A stretch of DNA of 64,000 bases from Melastoma dodecandrum. Lineage: Eukaryota; Streptophyta; Magnoliopsida; Myrtales; Melastomataceae. The stretch is taken from the NCBI GenBank assembly GCA_029817715.1, contig JARUPY010000385.1:992001-1056000 (forward strand), in the 5' to 3' direction. Below the pieces are notes generated by a model, which searched no databases, was not told the origin of the DNA, and saw only the letters and a program-made list of their open reading frames with translations. Shown here in pieces: positions 1 through 8,267 of this stretch (position 1 is its first letter; every line of letters starts with the position of its first letter). The position numbers were made by a program, and so were the translations under genes.

Positions 1-894
1 GAAGCACAGAAAGAACACGGCCCCGAAGGCCGCCACCAGCGTCATGGCCCGGGCGGCGTCGCTCAGCACGCCCCGGGCCGCCGGCATGCCGCCGGTGCGC
101 GCCTCCCGCTTGGCGAGGGAGATCAGCGACAGGGCGATCGCCTCGCCGAACACGATGAAGCTCTGGCGCAGGAAATCGGCGAGCGCCCCGTAGGCGCCGA
201 GCCCCGCCGGCCCCACGGTCTTGGCGATGATCAGCCGGTCGAGGCTCTGGGCGAGGGCCGCGGTGCCGAAGGACAGCACCAGCGGCCAGCCATAGGTGAA
301 CAGGCGCAGGGCCTCGGCCCGGCTGCCGCGCCCGGGCATCATCGGCGCGATGGTGGCGGCGGCCGGCAACGAGGCGATTGCGTTGGCGGCCGCCACCGCG
401 AAGGCGAGGTCCAGCGGATCGGCCGACAGGTGCAGCGCGAGGCTGCCCAGGCCGAGGATCAGCACCGCCCGGCTCATCACGGAGGCCGCCACCGCCCCGA
501 CCCGCAGGCGCGTGCGCGCGATCTCGGTCGCGCCCTCGAACAGGGTGGTGCCGCAGGCCAGCGCCAGGATCGCGGCCGCCATCCGCCCCGGGACCAGGCC
601 GAGCCCGGCCGCCAGCGCGCTGCCGAGGCCCGCGAGCAGCAGCGTCCCGCCCAGGATGCGCACCACGGTGCCGACCTGGGCCGGCTCGCGGGCCTCGTCG
701 TAGAGGGCGAAGAACGCGAATTTCGGCCACTGGCAGGTCGCCCCGTAGAGCACCAGCGCCCAGGACAGGAGGTACAGGTAGGTGCCGTAGCTCGCCGCCG
801 GCGCCAGCCGGGTGAACACCGCCACCGAGGCCATGTTCAGGGCGGCGGCGAAGCCGCGCGAGCCGACATAGATCAGGCTGTGCCGGGCGATCAT
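1..894 (-). CDS. Polysaccharide/lipopolysaccharide flippase-like membrane protein (partial, C-terminus outside window)
   Basis: The frame is open from an ATG at 894 to the window edge, giving 298 codons with no stop, so the C-terminus is missing. The product begins MIARHSLIYVGSRGFAAALN and is made of repeated hydrophobic segments separated by short Arg-rich loops. This matches the Wzx/MATE-like lipid-linked oligosaccharide flippases, which move polysaccharide precursors across the inner membrane. The early motif (YVGSRGFAAALNMASVAVFTRL) and a later helix pair containing DRLIIAKTVG are typical of that fold. The gene lies alone at the edge, so its polysaccharide locus would be to the left. Membrane transporter of this superfamily: fairly sure. 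Exact substrate: unknown. Confidence 0.72.
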   Translation of the reverse strand, partial: MIARHSLIYVGSRGFAAALNMASVAVFTRLAPAASYGTYLYLLSWALVLYGATCQWPKFAFFALYDEAREPAQVGTVVRILGGTLLLAGLGSALAAGLGLVPGRMAAAILALACGTTLFEGATEIARTRLRVGAVAASVMSRAVLILGLGSLALHLSADPLDLAFAVAAANAIASLPAAATIAPMMPGRGSRAEALRLFTYGWPLVLSFGTAALAQSLDRLIIAKTVGPAGLGAYGALADFLRQSFIVFGEAIALSLISLAKREARTGGMPAARGVLSDAARAMTLVAAFGAVFFLCF

Positions 895-1717
895 CGGTCA
901 GGCATCGGGGCCGGGGACGACTCGGCGCGAGTTCGTGCGCGGCCCGTGGTTCGGCCGGCGCCTCCCGAGAGATGAGTGGGTGCCTCTCCCGTGAGAGGAC
1001 CCTGCATTGCGGATCTGCACCAGCGACACGCCTCTAGGATCACCCGCGTGCCCCCTCTCCCGCTCGGGCTGCGACAGTCACGTTTCTCCATCGGATAGAA
1101 GCCGACACCGCGCCAAGTCTGGTGGTCCCGATCTCCCACGCGCCCTCCCTCCCCCCTCTGCGGGGGAGGGTGGCCCCCGAAGGGGGTCGGGAGAGGGGAA
1201 CCCGGCTTCCAAAAAGGCCGTGGCCTTCATGAAGGCCAATGCCTTGGTCTGCGCCGTCGCTCCCCTCTCCCGACCCCTGCTGACGCAGGGGCCACCCTCC
1301 CCCGCAGAGGGGGGAGGGAGACGCGCGGCACCGCGCGTCACCGCTCCGGAGAGACATGTGATTCCGACAGCCCGCTCGGGAGAGGGGACAAGTCGCGCCC
1401 GTCGCGGACCGGAGCGAGGACGCGCCCGCTCGCCCGGGAGAAAATCGGCGTGACGGACGGAACGTCTCCGGACAGGTCAGATCCCTCATCCGGCACTCCG
1501 CGCCCCCGGACCTCACCGAGACCCGCGCCCCGTCACGCCGATCTTCCCCCGCGTCCCTTAAGAAGACGGTCTCCCGACCGGCGCATTCGAACAGGCTCCA
1601 CCCCATCCCGGGACGGACCGGTTCCGTAGCGGGACAGGGCGCGGGGGTTTCGGGCATGACGCCCGGCCCGGTGCAGCCCCTATGCCGAAAACCTCGCCGG
1701 ACACCCTGCCGGGCGCC
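895..1717. other. Intergenic region, no supported gene
   Basis: This is an 823-base gap between the flippase start and the gpmI stop. Open frames here run through a large inverted repeat and have low-complexity Arg/Pro/Gly-rich products, so none is called. The recognisable content is the inverted repeat at 1145-1320. The rest shows no convincing promoter or RNA gene. Confidence 0.6.
1145..1320. repeat. Long inverted repeat with central 18-bp palindrome
   Basis: The arms are about 1145-1200 and 1261-1320. Reading the left arm as its reverse complement reproduces the right arm almost base for base, including CCACCCTCCCCCGCAGAGG. The spacer contains a perfect 18-bp palindrome, TGGCCTTCATGAAGGCCA, at 1221-1238. 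Such paired arms resemble a miniature palindromic element of the kind scattered between genes in this group. Folded as RNA it would give a very long hairpin. No transposase is present. Confidence 0.75.
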
Positions 1718-2159
1718 TCAGCGACCTCCGCCCCGGCGGATCAGGGACGTGCCGGTCATCTCGGCCGGCTGGTCGAGGCCCATCAGGTCGAGGAGCGTCG
1801 GCGCCACGTCGGCCAGGCGGCCATCGGCGAGCGAGACCCCGTCGACGCCGATGAGCGTCACCGGGACCGGGTTCAGCGTGTGCGCGGTGTGGGGCTCGCC
1901 GGTCTCCGGGTCGCGCATCGTCTCGCAATTGCCGTGATCGGCGGTGACCAGCAGCGCCCCGCCCTGCGCCGTCACCGCCTCGACCACGCGGCCGAGGCAG
2001 GCATCGACGGTCTCCACCGCCTTCACGGCGGCGGCGAGACTGCCGGTATGGCCGACCATGTCGGGATTGGCGAAGTTCAGGATGATCAGGTCGTAGCGCC
2101 CGGAGCCGATCGCCGCCACGGCCCGGTCGGTGAGTTCCGGCGCCGACATCTCCGGCTGG

Positions 2160-2191
<32 letters not shown>

Positions 2192-3262
2192 GAGGATCGC
2201 GTCCTGGCCCTCGAACGGCGCCTCGCGGCCGCCGTTCATGAAGTAGGTGACGTGGGGGTACTTTTCGGTCTCGGCCATGCGCAATTGCGCCCGCCCGGCC
2301 CGCGCCACGGTCTCGCCGAGCCCGTTCGGCAGGTCGAGGGGGCCGAACAGGGTGTCGGCGAAGGCGTCGATCTCGATGCTGTACTGGACGATGCCGAGGG
2401 CGGCGGCGAAGCGGATCGTGCGCGGGCGGGCGAAGCCCGAGAAGTCCGGGTCGAGGAGCGCCTCCAGGATCTGCCGGGTCCGATCCGCGCGGAAGTTGAA
2501 GCTCAGAAGGCCGTCGCCGTCCCGCATGCCGGCATAGTCGCCGATGATAGCGGGCTTCATGAACTCGTCCGAGACATCGTCCGCGTAGGAGGCCGCCACC
2601 GCCTGCCCGGCCCGGGCAAAGCGGGTCCCGCGCCCCTCGGTAAGGGCCTCGTAGGCGATCCGGACCCGCTCCCAGCGCCGATCGCGGTCCATCCCGAAAT
2701 AGCGGCCGCACAGGGTGGCGAGGCGCGCGCCCTGCGGCAGCGCCTTCTCCACGGCGGCGATGCAGGTCGCGGCGGAGCGGGGCGGCATATCGCGCCCGTC
2801 GGTGAAGCCGTGCAGCCGGACCGGGATGCCGGCCTCGACCAGCACGCGTGCCAGCGCGACCGCGTGGTCCTGATGGGCGTGGACGCCCCCCGGCGACAGC
2901 AGGCCCATGAGGTGGCAGGTGCCGCCGGACGCGCGCAGGGCCGCGATGAACCGGATCAGGGCGGGATTCTCGGCCAGTGACCCGTCGGCGACGGCGGTAT
3001 CGATCCGCGGCAGGTCCTGCAGGACCACGCGGCCCGCGCCGATATTGAGGTGCCCGACCTCGGAATTACCCATCTGCCCCTGCGGCAGGCCGACATCGGC
3101 CCCGAAGGTCTTGAGCCGCGCCCGGGGCCGCTCCCGCATGAGCCCATCAAAGACCGGCGTCCGGGCCTGCTGAACGGCGTTGTCGGCCCTCTCGTCCCGG
3201 AGGCCCCAGCCATCGAGGATCACGAGCATCACGGGGCGCGGGGTGCGGTCGGGCACGGTCAC
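1718..3262 (-). CDS. gpmI: 2,3-bisphosphoglycerate-independent phosphoglycerate mutase
   Basis: Interconverts 3- and 2-phosphoglycerate in glycolysis/gluconeogenesis without a bisphosphoglycerate cofactor; cytosolic, metal-dependent. The 514-aa length is normal for the family. The N-terminus has the metal-binding LDGWG motif (about residues 16-20). The phosphorylated serine is S67 in GNSEVGHLNIGAG. Further landmarks are the HAHQDH segment and the C-terminal metal motif TADHGNCETM. The start at 3262 puts LDGWG at its usual distance. The gene is monocistronic here. In serine-cycle methylotrophs phosphoglycerate interconversion is central to assimilation (known for the group), which fits the inferred host. 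Confidence 0.96.
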
Positions 3263-3573
3263 GACTTTCCTGGACGTCCGCGCGACCTGCGCGGCCGGAC
3301 CTTCCGGGCGCCGCGTGGCCGGGCCCGTGCGCGTGTCGATAATCGGCTTGGCCGCGCGAGACTACCGCAGCGGGCGCGGAAAAGGCGATCGCCGTGAGAG
3401 AGCATCCGCATTCTGACATGCGCCCCGATCGGGCCGGGCAACCTGAGGGAAGCGGAAGCCGCGGGCAGGCGAAAATGCGGAGGATGAATTGATTAAAAAG
3501 CAACCTGATTGAGTGACTGGCAACAAATACCGTGCTAATTCAGTAAAACTGTCCGTGACGGGGTCCAGTCGCC
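3263..3573. other. Intergenic region, AT-richer upstream segment
   Basis: A 311-base gap between the divergent gpmI and the first small paralogous gene. The stretch 3481-3550 is clearly richer in A/T than its surroundings (ATTGATTAAAAAGCAACC and following), as expected of a promoter region, but no clear -35/-10 pair or operator can be fixed. Confidence 0.4.
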
Positions 3574-3891
3574 GTGTCGCCGCCCGAAGCCTCGCAGTCC
3601 GAGATGAGCGCGACGCTGGCGCTCGACATGGTCGGTCGCGCCTATCTGGCACTGGCCCTCCTGTACGAAACGGCCCATCCGGGCGAGTTCGGCGATGTCC
3701 AGCAGAAGATCCGTGCCTACGTGGAGGATAATTTCCGCATCATCCAGGAAACCAGCCGGGCCGGAACGCTCGGACTCGGAGCGGTCGACGGCGCCTCGCA
3801 TCTTGTGAACAGCATCCTCTCGGAGGTCGAACAGAAGATCGCGACGATGATCAGACCTTCGCGCTATCTGCGGGGCGAAACCACAGCTTGA
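3574..3891 (+). CDS. Small hypothetical protein, paralogue 1
   Basis: A 105-aa soluble, helix-rich protein of unknown function. It aligns with the product of the gene at 4051-4356: ALDMVGRAYLALALLYETAHPG here against ALEALVQAYHALAVVYELSNPG there, followed in both by a helix ending DNF/DSF and a C-terminal helix of hydrophobic heptads. The GTG start at 3574 is chosen because it places 12 residues before the shared core, the same as in the paralogue; an ATG at 3604 is the alternative. The pair probably arose by tandem duplication. No catalytic motif, membrane segment or signal peptide is visible. Confidence 0.6.
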   Translation: MSPPEASQSEMSATLALDMVGRAYLALALLYETAHPGEFGDVQQKIRAYVEDNFRIIQETSRAGTLGLGAVDGASHLVNSILSEVEQKIATMIRPSRYLRGETTA

Positions 3892-4050
3892 GACGACCTT
3901 CCCGCGCTGCCAGTGTGGCCGTCAGGCCATAAGACGCCGATAACTGATCGAACTCTGGAGCGTTCTATGAACGTACCGGCCGATTTCGTCGACAGTCTTA
4001 ATCGGCCGTGTTACCCGGCCCTCGGGCAGCAATAAAATACAAGCGGGACG

Positions 4051-4356
4051 ATGGGCAGCGACGATTGTCACCAGGTCACGCGCAGCGCGGATATCGCGCT
4101 CGAGGCCCTGGTCCAGGCCTATCACGCCCTCGCGGTGGTGTACGAGTTGTCGAACCCCGGCGCGTACACGGCGCTCCACGGCAAGATGATGCCGTACCTG
4201 CTCGACAGCTTCCGCCACGGAACCTCGCAGGGGGTCGTCGATCCCCAGGCGGCCGAGCTGATGTCCAACGCCCTGGAGCGCGTCCGCTGCGTGCTGGACG
4301 AGGTCGGGACCGACGTGGCGGCCGTCCGGATCCGCGGGGACGAGCGCAACTGCTGA
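4051..4356 (+). CDS. Small hypothetical protein, paralogue 2
   Basis: A 101-aa protein similar to the upstream 105-aa protein (shared pattern AYxALAxxYExxxPG...). It carries Cys residues at 6, about 80 and the C-terminus that paralogue 1 lacks. The ATG at 4051 follows a weak purine stretch (AAGCGGGACG). The 159-base gap to paralogue 1 suggests co-transcription or a separate promoter. No domain I can name; a small helical bundle is likely. Function unknown. Confidence 0.6.
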   Translation: MGSDDCHQVTRSADIALEALVQAYHALAVVYELSNPGAYTALHGKMMPYLLDSFRHGTSQGVVDPQAAELMSNALERVRCVLDEVGTDVAAVRIRGDERNC

Positions 4357-4361
4357 GCCCG

Positions 4362-4520
4362 CTAATGGAACAGGGGTAGGCCTGCACCGATGATGACGAG
4401 GCCGAGCACGATCAGGCCGCCCCCAGCACCCTCGAAGGCCGCCTGCTGAACCGCGCGGCGCGGAGCCAGGCCGGCGAGCGCGGTGCCGGACGTGAGACAG
4501 ATCAGACTGAGCAGGGTCAT
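4362..4520 (-). CDS. Small single-span membrane protein
   Basis: A 52-residue frame from ATG 4520 to TAG 4362. The N-terminus MTLLSLICLTSGTALAGL is hydrophobic. The C-terminus GGGLIVLGLVIIGAGLPLF is a strong transmembrane segment ending PLFH. It converges tail-to-tail with small paralogue 2 only 5 bases away. Codon use is G/C-ending as in real genes of the window. Function unknown. It could be spurious, but the two well-formed hydrophobic segments and compact fit argue for a real small inner-membrane protein. Confidence 0.5.
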   Translation of the reverse strand: MTLLSLICLTSGTALAGLAPRRAVQQAAFEGAGGGLIVLGLVIIGAGLPLFH

Positions 4521-4845
4521 CGCGGTGTTCCTGTAGCCCGGGGCGGACGCGTCCCGCCCAGGCTCTCGATGATGGGTCAGCGGCCTTAACGAATGGCCCG
4601 CCAACATGGCTCCGCGGCGCCAAGCCGATCGGGCGGCCCCGCCCGGGTCCCGCACGGCGAGGACATGGGTTGGACGACCGGAAGGAGCCTCTGCGGTCCC
4701 ATGCCACGCGTCGCGCGCAACGCGACGCGCCCTGAGCCGGAGACGCAGGTGCGACGCTCTTGCCAGCCGATAGGGCGGTCGATAATTAGAAAAAACCTCG
4801 ATTTGTCCTTTATAGCTTGCGTAATCGAAGGCCACGGAGAGGCAG
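4521..4845. other. Upstream region of the lectin/glycosidase gene
   Basis: A 325-base gap between divergent genes. The last 70 bases (GATAATTAGAAAAAACCTCG and following, 4776-4830) are AT-rich and probably contain the promoter of the downstream secreted protein. A ribosome binding site, GGAGAGGCAG, sits just before the ATG at 4846. No other element seen. Confidence 0.4.
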
Positions 4846-6675
4846 ATGAAGTTCCCAATCCGATCCGGACTGCGCGCGATCAATCTGGCCTTCGTAGTTC
4901 TCTCCCTCGGCACTCAGTCGCACGCCTTCGAGAGCGCTTCGGTGCGCGCGCCGCAGCAGCGCGGCGACGCCTGTGATCATGGTTCATGCGAGGCGGCGGG
5001 CCCCTCATCTCAGGGTCTTGCATCGGCCGTGCGGTCGCCCGCGCTGCTCGCGCAGGCCGCGACGGCGCAGCCCCCGACGCCCAAGGCGGTCTCGGATGCC
5101 GCCAAGCCCGCAAGCGCGCCCCCAAGCACGCCCCGGAGCGCCCTCGCGCGGGAGACCGACTCCCCGAGCTTCATGAATTTTCCCAGCGGGCATCTCAAGC
5201 TCGCGGCGGGCGAGAGCGTCTCGGTCGGAGGGAAAACACTTCGGCTGACGAGGGACGGGGATATCCAGGTTATTGATCAGGACAACACACTGCTTTGGCA
5301 TTCGGATACAAAGGCCCAATGCGGCACATGTAACCTGATCATGCAGAACGACGGCAATCTCGTCCTCTATGTGGAGGGCGCGGGTGTTTGGTCGACCGGC
5401 ACGAACAACCGAGCCGCGTTCCTCACGCTCTCGGCCGTACCGCCCTACCTGTCCATGCGTGGCGGCCAATTCGACGTGGTCTGGAGGTCAAGCGACGATC
5501 CGGGTCCCGCGGCGTTGCTGGCGGCCAGCCGTGTCGGCCCGCAGGCGACGGCCGCCAGGACCTTCCTCGAGAGTCTCGCGGTGAATTCGCACGTCATCCA
5601 GAACGGCATTTCGGCCGCCGATATGATGAAGATGCTGGATTACCTCGGGGTCAGAACGGTTCGCGATGGCTGGTTGCCGTCAGTCCTGGCGACCTATACG
5701 GCCATGGCCCAGAGCGGGATCCGGTTCGACATCCTGTTGGGCGATCCGTTCGCTCCGACGGCGCTCAAGGAGCTCGAGACGCTGGCCGCCATGGCGCCCG
5801 GCGCGCTGCTCGCCGTCGAGGGTCCGAACGAGATCAACAACTGGAGCTTCGTGACGGATGGCGTGACGTCGCCGCACGGATGGCCCAACGACGCGGGCCC
5901 GCTCGCCCGGACGTTCATGGGTCGGTTCTACGCCAATGTACACGAGACGGCGAAGCTGCCCGACACGGCTGTCTACAACTTGACCTGGGGCGGAACCGTC
6001 GACGCGGAGAAGTATGGGATGCTCGATCTCGCCGGTCAGGCGGATTTTGGAAACATCCACGTTTATCCCCCCGGCCAGCCTTACCGGGCGCTGCAGACCG
6101 CGATCGCCTCCGCGTATCATCACGTGTTGCCCAATCGGGCCGTCATCACGGAAGTCGGCTACGACACGGATCATGTGAGTCCGGCCGCGCAAGCCATCCT
6201 CATCCTCAACCTGTATCTCTCGGCCTTCCAGCAGGGCTTCGACAAGACGTACGTGTATGAACTTTACGACGAGTGGCAGAAGTTTGGCCTGTTCAAAGAT
6301 GCGAACACTCCGAAACCGGCCGCAACGGCCGTTCACAACCTGACAACGCTGCTGGCGGATCCCGCCAAACCGGCGAAGCTTGGCCGCCTCGATTACACGA
6401 TCCCGGGCCTGCCCGAGACGGCGCACACGCTTCTGCTGCAGAAATCGGGCGGGGCCTTCTATCTGATCGTGTGGAACGAAGTGCCGGTTTACGAGAACGG
6501 CGCCGATATCGCCGTCCCGAACCTGCCGGTGACGGTGGATTTCGGAACGCAGGTCAAAGCGGCGCAGGTCTTCGATCCGATCTCCGGGCTGGAAGCCGTT
6601 CAAAAGGCCGAGGGTGCGTCAAGCCTGACGATCAACCTCGCCGGACATGCCCTGATCATCGAAGTGCAGCCGTGA
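4846..6675 (+). CDS. Secreted lectin-glycosidase-like protein (bulb-type lectin + clan GH-A-like domain)
   Basis: A 609-aa exported protein. Residues 1-28 form a signal peptide (hydrophobic core INLAFVVLSLG). A Pro/Ala-rich linker follows to about 105. A bulb-type mannose-binding lectin domain spans about 112-215, with the diagnostic NLIMQNDGNLVLY. The rest, about 230-525, looks like a TIM-barrel glycosidase. E329 in VEGPNEINNW (Asn-Glu pair, as in clan GH-A acid/base residues) and a Glu near 435 in VITEVGYDT (nucleophile position) are 106 residues apart, plausible for strands 4 and 7. A small beta domain closes the protein. It may bind and trim extracellular or plant glycans. Family and substrate are uncertain; both Glu assignments are inference from pattern. 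Confidence 0.7.
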   Translation: MKFPIRSGLRAINLAFVVLSLGTQSHAFESASVRAPQQRGDACDHGSCEAAGPSSQGLASAVRSPALLAQAATAQPPTPKAVSDAAKPASAPPSTPRSALARETDSPSFMNFPSGHLKLAAGESVSVGGKTLRLTRDGDIQVIDQDNTLLWHSDTKAQCGTCNLIMQNDGNLVLYVEGAGVWSTGTNNRAAFLTLSAVPPYLSMRGGQFDVVWRSSDDPGPAALLAASRVGPQATAARTFLESLAVNSHVIQNGISAADMMKMLDYLGVRTVRDGWLPSVLATYTAMAQSGIRFDILLGDPFAPTALKELETLAAMAPGALLAVEGPNEINNWSFVTDGVTSPHGWPNDAGPLARTFMGRFYANVHETAKLPDTAVYNLTWGGTVDAEKYGMLDLAGQADFGNIHVYPPGQPYRALQTAIASAYHHVLPNRAVITEVGYDTDHVSPAAQAILILNLYLSAFQQGFDKTYVYELYDEWQKFGLFKDANTPKPAATAVHNLTTLLADPAKPAKLGRLDYTIPGLPETAHTLLLQKSGGAFYLIVWNEVPVYENGADIAVPNLPVTVDFGTQVKAAQVFDPISGLEAVQKAEGASSLTINLAGHALIIEVQP

Positions 6676-6722
6676 GACGTGCGGGTTCCGCGCGCCGCTG
6701 AGGCGGACAGGCCCCGAACCTG

Positions 6723-6744
6723 CCCGGTGCATCCGCGCACCGGG
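6723..6744. terminator. Possible terminator hairpin after the lectin/glycosidase gene
   Basis: A perfect 8-bp stem, CCCGGTGC / GCACCGGG, with a 6-base loop lies 48 bases after the stop at 6675 and between two convergent genes. There is no T-run, so intrinsic termination is only possible. Confidence 0.4.
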
Positions 6745-6791
6745 GCCGGTCCGGCCCGCGGCTCCCGACCGCGCCCCGATCGGGCACGGCC

Positions 6792-7550
6792 CTAACCGGT
6801 CCCCATGAAGAACGCGGCGTAGCCGTCCGCGTGAACCCGGTCGAGCTGCGCCCGATACGGACCATAGGGCGGCTCGTGGGGAGCGATGCGTCCGTAGCGG
6901 GCTTCGGCAGCCATCTGTTCGGGCAGCAGCGCGACCGGCGCCGCGGCTGGGGTGAGCTGCGTGCCGCGGCCGGCATGCAGCGTCGTCAGGATCCCGTACA
7001 TCGCGCCCTGGATGTTCGGCCGGCACAGCACGGCGAGCCGGTGCTGCCCGTGCCAGTTGGTCACGAGGTAGATCATGCCCGACTGGCTCGGCACGGCGAC
7101 GCTGCCGGATTGCGCGAACGGCGCATCGATCCGCTCGGCCTCGCGGAACACCAGACGCGCAACCTCCGCATCCCAGGCGATCTCCGTGCGGTAGGCGAAG
7201 ATCGCCCCCGCCGTCTCGAAGGACGGGCGGAGGGTGAGGTAGCGCCCTTCGAGCCACGACACGCTCTCCCGCGAGTAGGATCCGAGGGCGTCGGGCGCGT
7301 GACGCCGTCGATCCGAAGCCGGCGCCTGCCCCGCCGGCTGGCGGAGGGATTGCCCCAGGGCCTCCTCGAGCCGGATCGTGGTGGCCAGGGTGAAGGGGCG
7401 GCGGCCGGCGAGCGCCTTCTCCAGGGTCGAGAGGCTGATCCGGGCCTCCTCGGCCAGGGTCTGCCGGGAGATGCGGCGGCGGGCGAGCACCTCCCGCACA
7501 GTCTGGGCAATGGCGCGGCTCTGCGCCTCCGACAGTTCGATCTCGCTCAC
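6792..7550 (-). CDS. XRE-family helix-turn-helix regulator with C-terminal sensory domain
   Basis: A DNA-binding regulator of about 252 aa. An N-terminal HTH runs from about residue 5 to 60: ISRQTLAEEARISLSTLEKALAGRR is the classical helix-turn-helix, followed by the stabilising helix ATTIRLEEALG. The C-terminal two-thirds (about 90-240, SWLEGRYLTLRPSF onwards) resembles the beta-rich sensory part of a Rhizobiales XRE family; its ligand is not apparent. The frame is open upstream to an ATG at 7667, but GTG 7550 (VSEIELSEAQ) is chosen since the preceding 39 residues are unlike a protein core. Target genes are not apparent; the sortase pair is the next locus upstream on the same strand. Confidence 0.75.
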   Translation of the reverse strand: MSEIELSEAQSRAIAQTVREVLARRRISRQTLAEEARISLSTLEKALAGRRPFTLATTIRLEEALGQSLRQPAGQAPASDRRRHAPDALGSYSRESVSWLEGRYLTLRPSFETAGAIFAYRTEIAWDAEVARLVFREAERIDAPFAQSGSVAVPSQSGMIYLVTNWHGQHRLAVLCRPNIQGAMYGILTTLHAGRGTQLTPAAAPVALLPEQMAAEARYGRIAPHEPPYGPYRAQLDRVHADGYAAFFMGTG

Positions 7551-7676
7551 AGGACGGCTCGCAGGGGCTCGACCCGTACAGATCCGCACGAAACCGCACA
7601 TTTGCGCAAGCGCGGCCGAGCCGACCCCGAGCCGAATCCAAGCCGGCCGTTCAAGCAGGTCGTCCACGCCGACCCG

Positions 7677-8267
7677 TCAGGGGGCCTCCGCGTCCGAGGC
7701 CATCTCGGTCTCGACGATCAGGCGCAACGGTCCGGCGCGGAGCGCGTCCAGGGGCCAGCAGGTGACGAGGGCGAGGTGGCGCCCGGCCGCCTGCGGGTCG
7801 ATGCCCGAGGCGTCCCACGGTGCCACGCGCGCGCCGGTGACGCGGAAGCGCAGGGCCCGGCTGTCGCGGCCCGTCACCGTGACGGGATCGCCGGGCCGGA
7901 GTCGCCCCAGCACGGCGAACTGCGTGTCGCGATGCGCTGCGATAACCGCGGTGCCGGGCTCCCCCGCCTCCGGCGTACCGGTCAGATGTCCGGGTCCGAA
8001 GGCCAGGGCCTGCCCGCTCCCGCCGCGCAGCACCACGAAGCTGCGGCCGGCGACAGTGAGCCGGGCGACCGCTTCGGTATCGGCCCAGGGCCAGGGCTTG
8101 GCCGGAGGGCCGCCGGCCAGGGTGCGGGCGAAGGCGCGCTCCAGGAGCACCTGCGCCAGAACGGCCTTGGCGGGGATCCAGGCGGCCTGCGCCGCGAGTC
8201 CGAGGCCCGCCAGGGTGAGGAGGGCGCCCAGCGCCCGCCCCGTTCGGATTGCCGGATGACGGCTCAT
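7677..8267 (-). CDS. Class GN sortase
   Basis: A 196-aa membrane-anchored transpeptidase of the Gram-negative (GN) sortase class. It should cleave an LPxTG-like signal in its dedicated partner. It has one N-terminal membrane helix (ALGALLTLAGLGLAAQAAW), then the sortase barrel with the catalytic His H112 in IAAHRDTQF and Cys C170 in LVTCWPLDAL. A downstream Arg (AGPLRLIVET) fits the third active-site residue. The start ATG overlaps the stop of the upstream substrate gene (ATGA), so the two are translationally coupled. In proteobacteria this enzyme is known almost only in such two-gene pairs. Confidence 0.92.
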   Translation of the reverse strand: MSRHPAIRTGRALGALLTLAGLGLAAQAAWIPAKAVLAQVLLERAFARTLAGGPPAKPWPWADTEAVARLTVAGRSFVVLRGGSGQALAFGPGHLTGTPEAGEPGTAVIAAHRDTQFAVLGRLRPGDPVTVTGRDSRALRFRVTGARVAPWDASGIDPQAAGRHLALVTCWPLDALRAGPLRLIVETEMASDAEAP

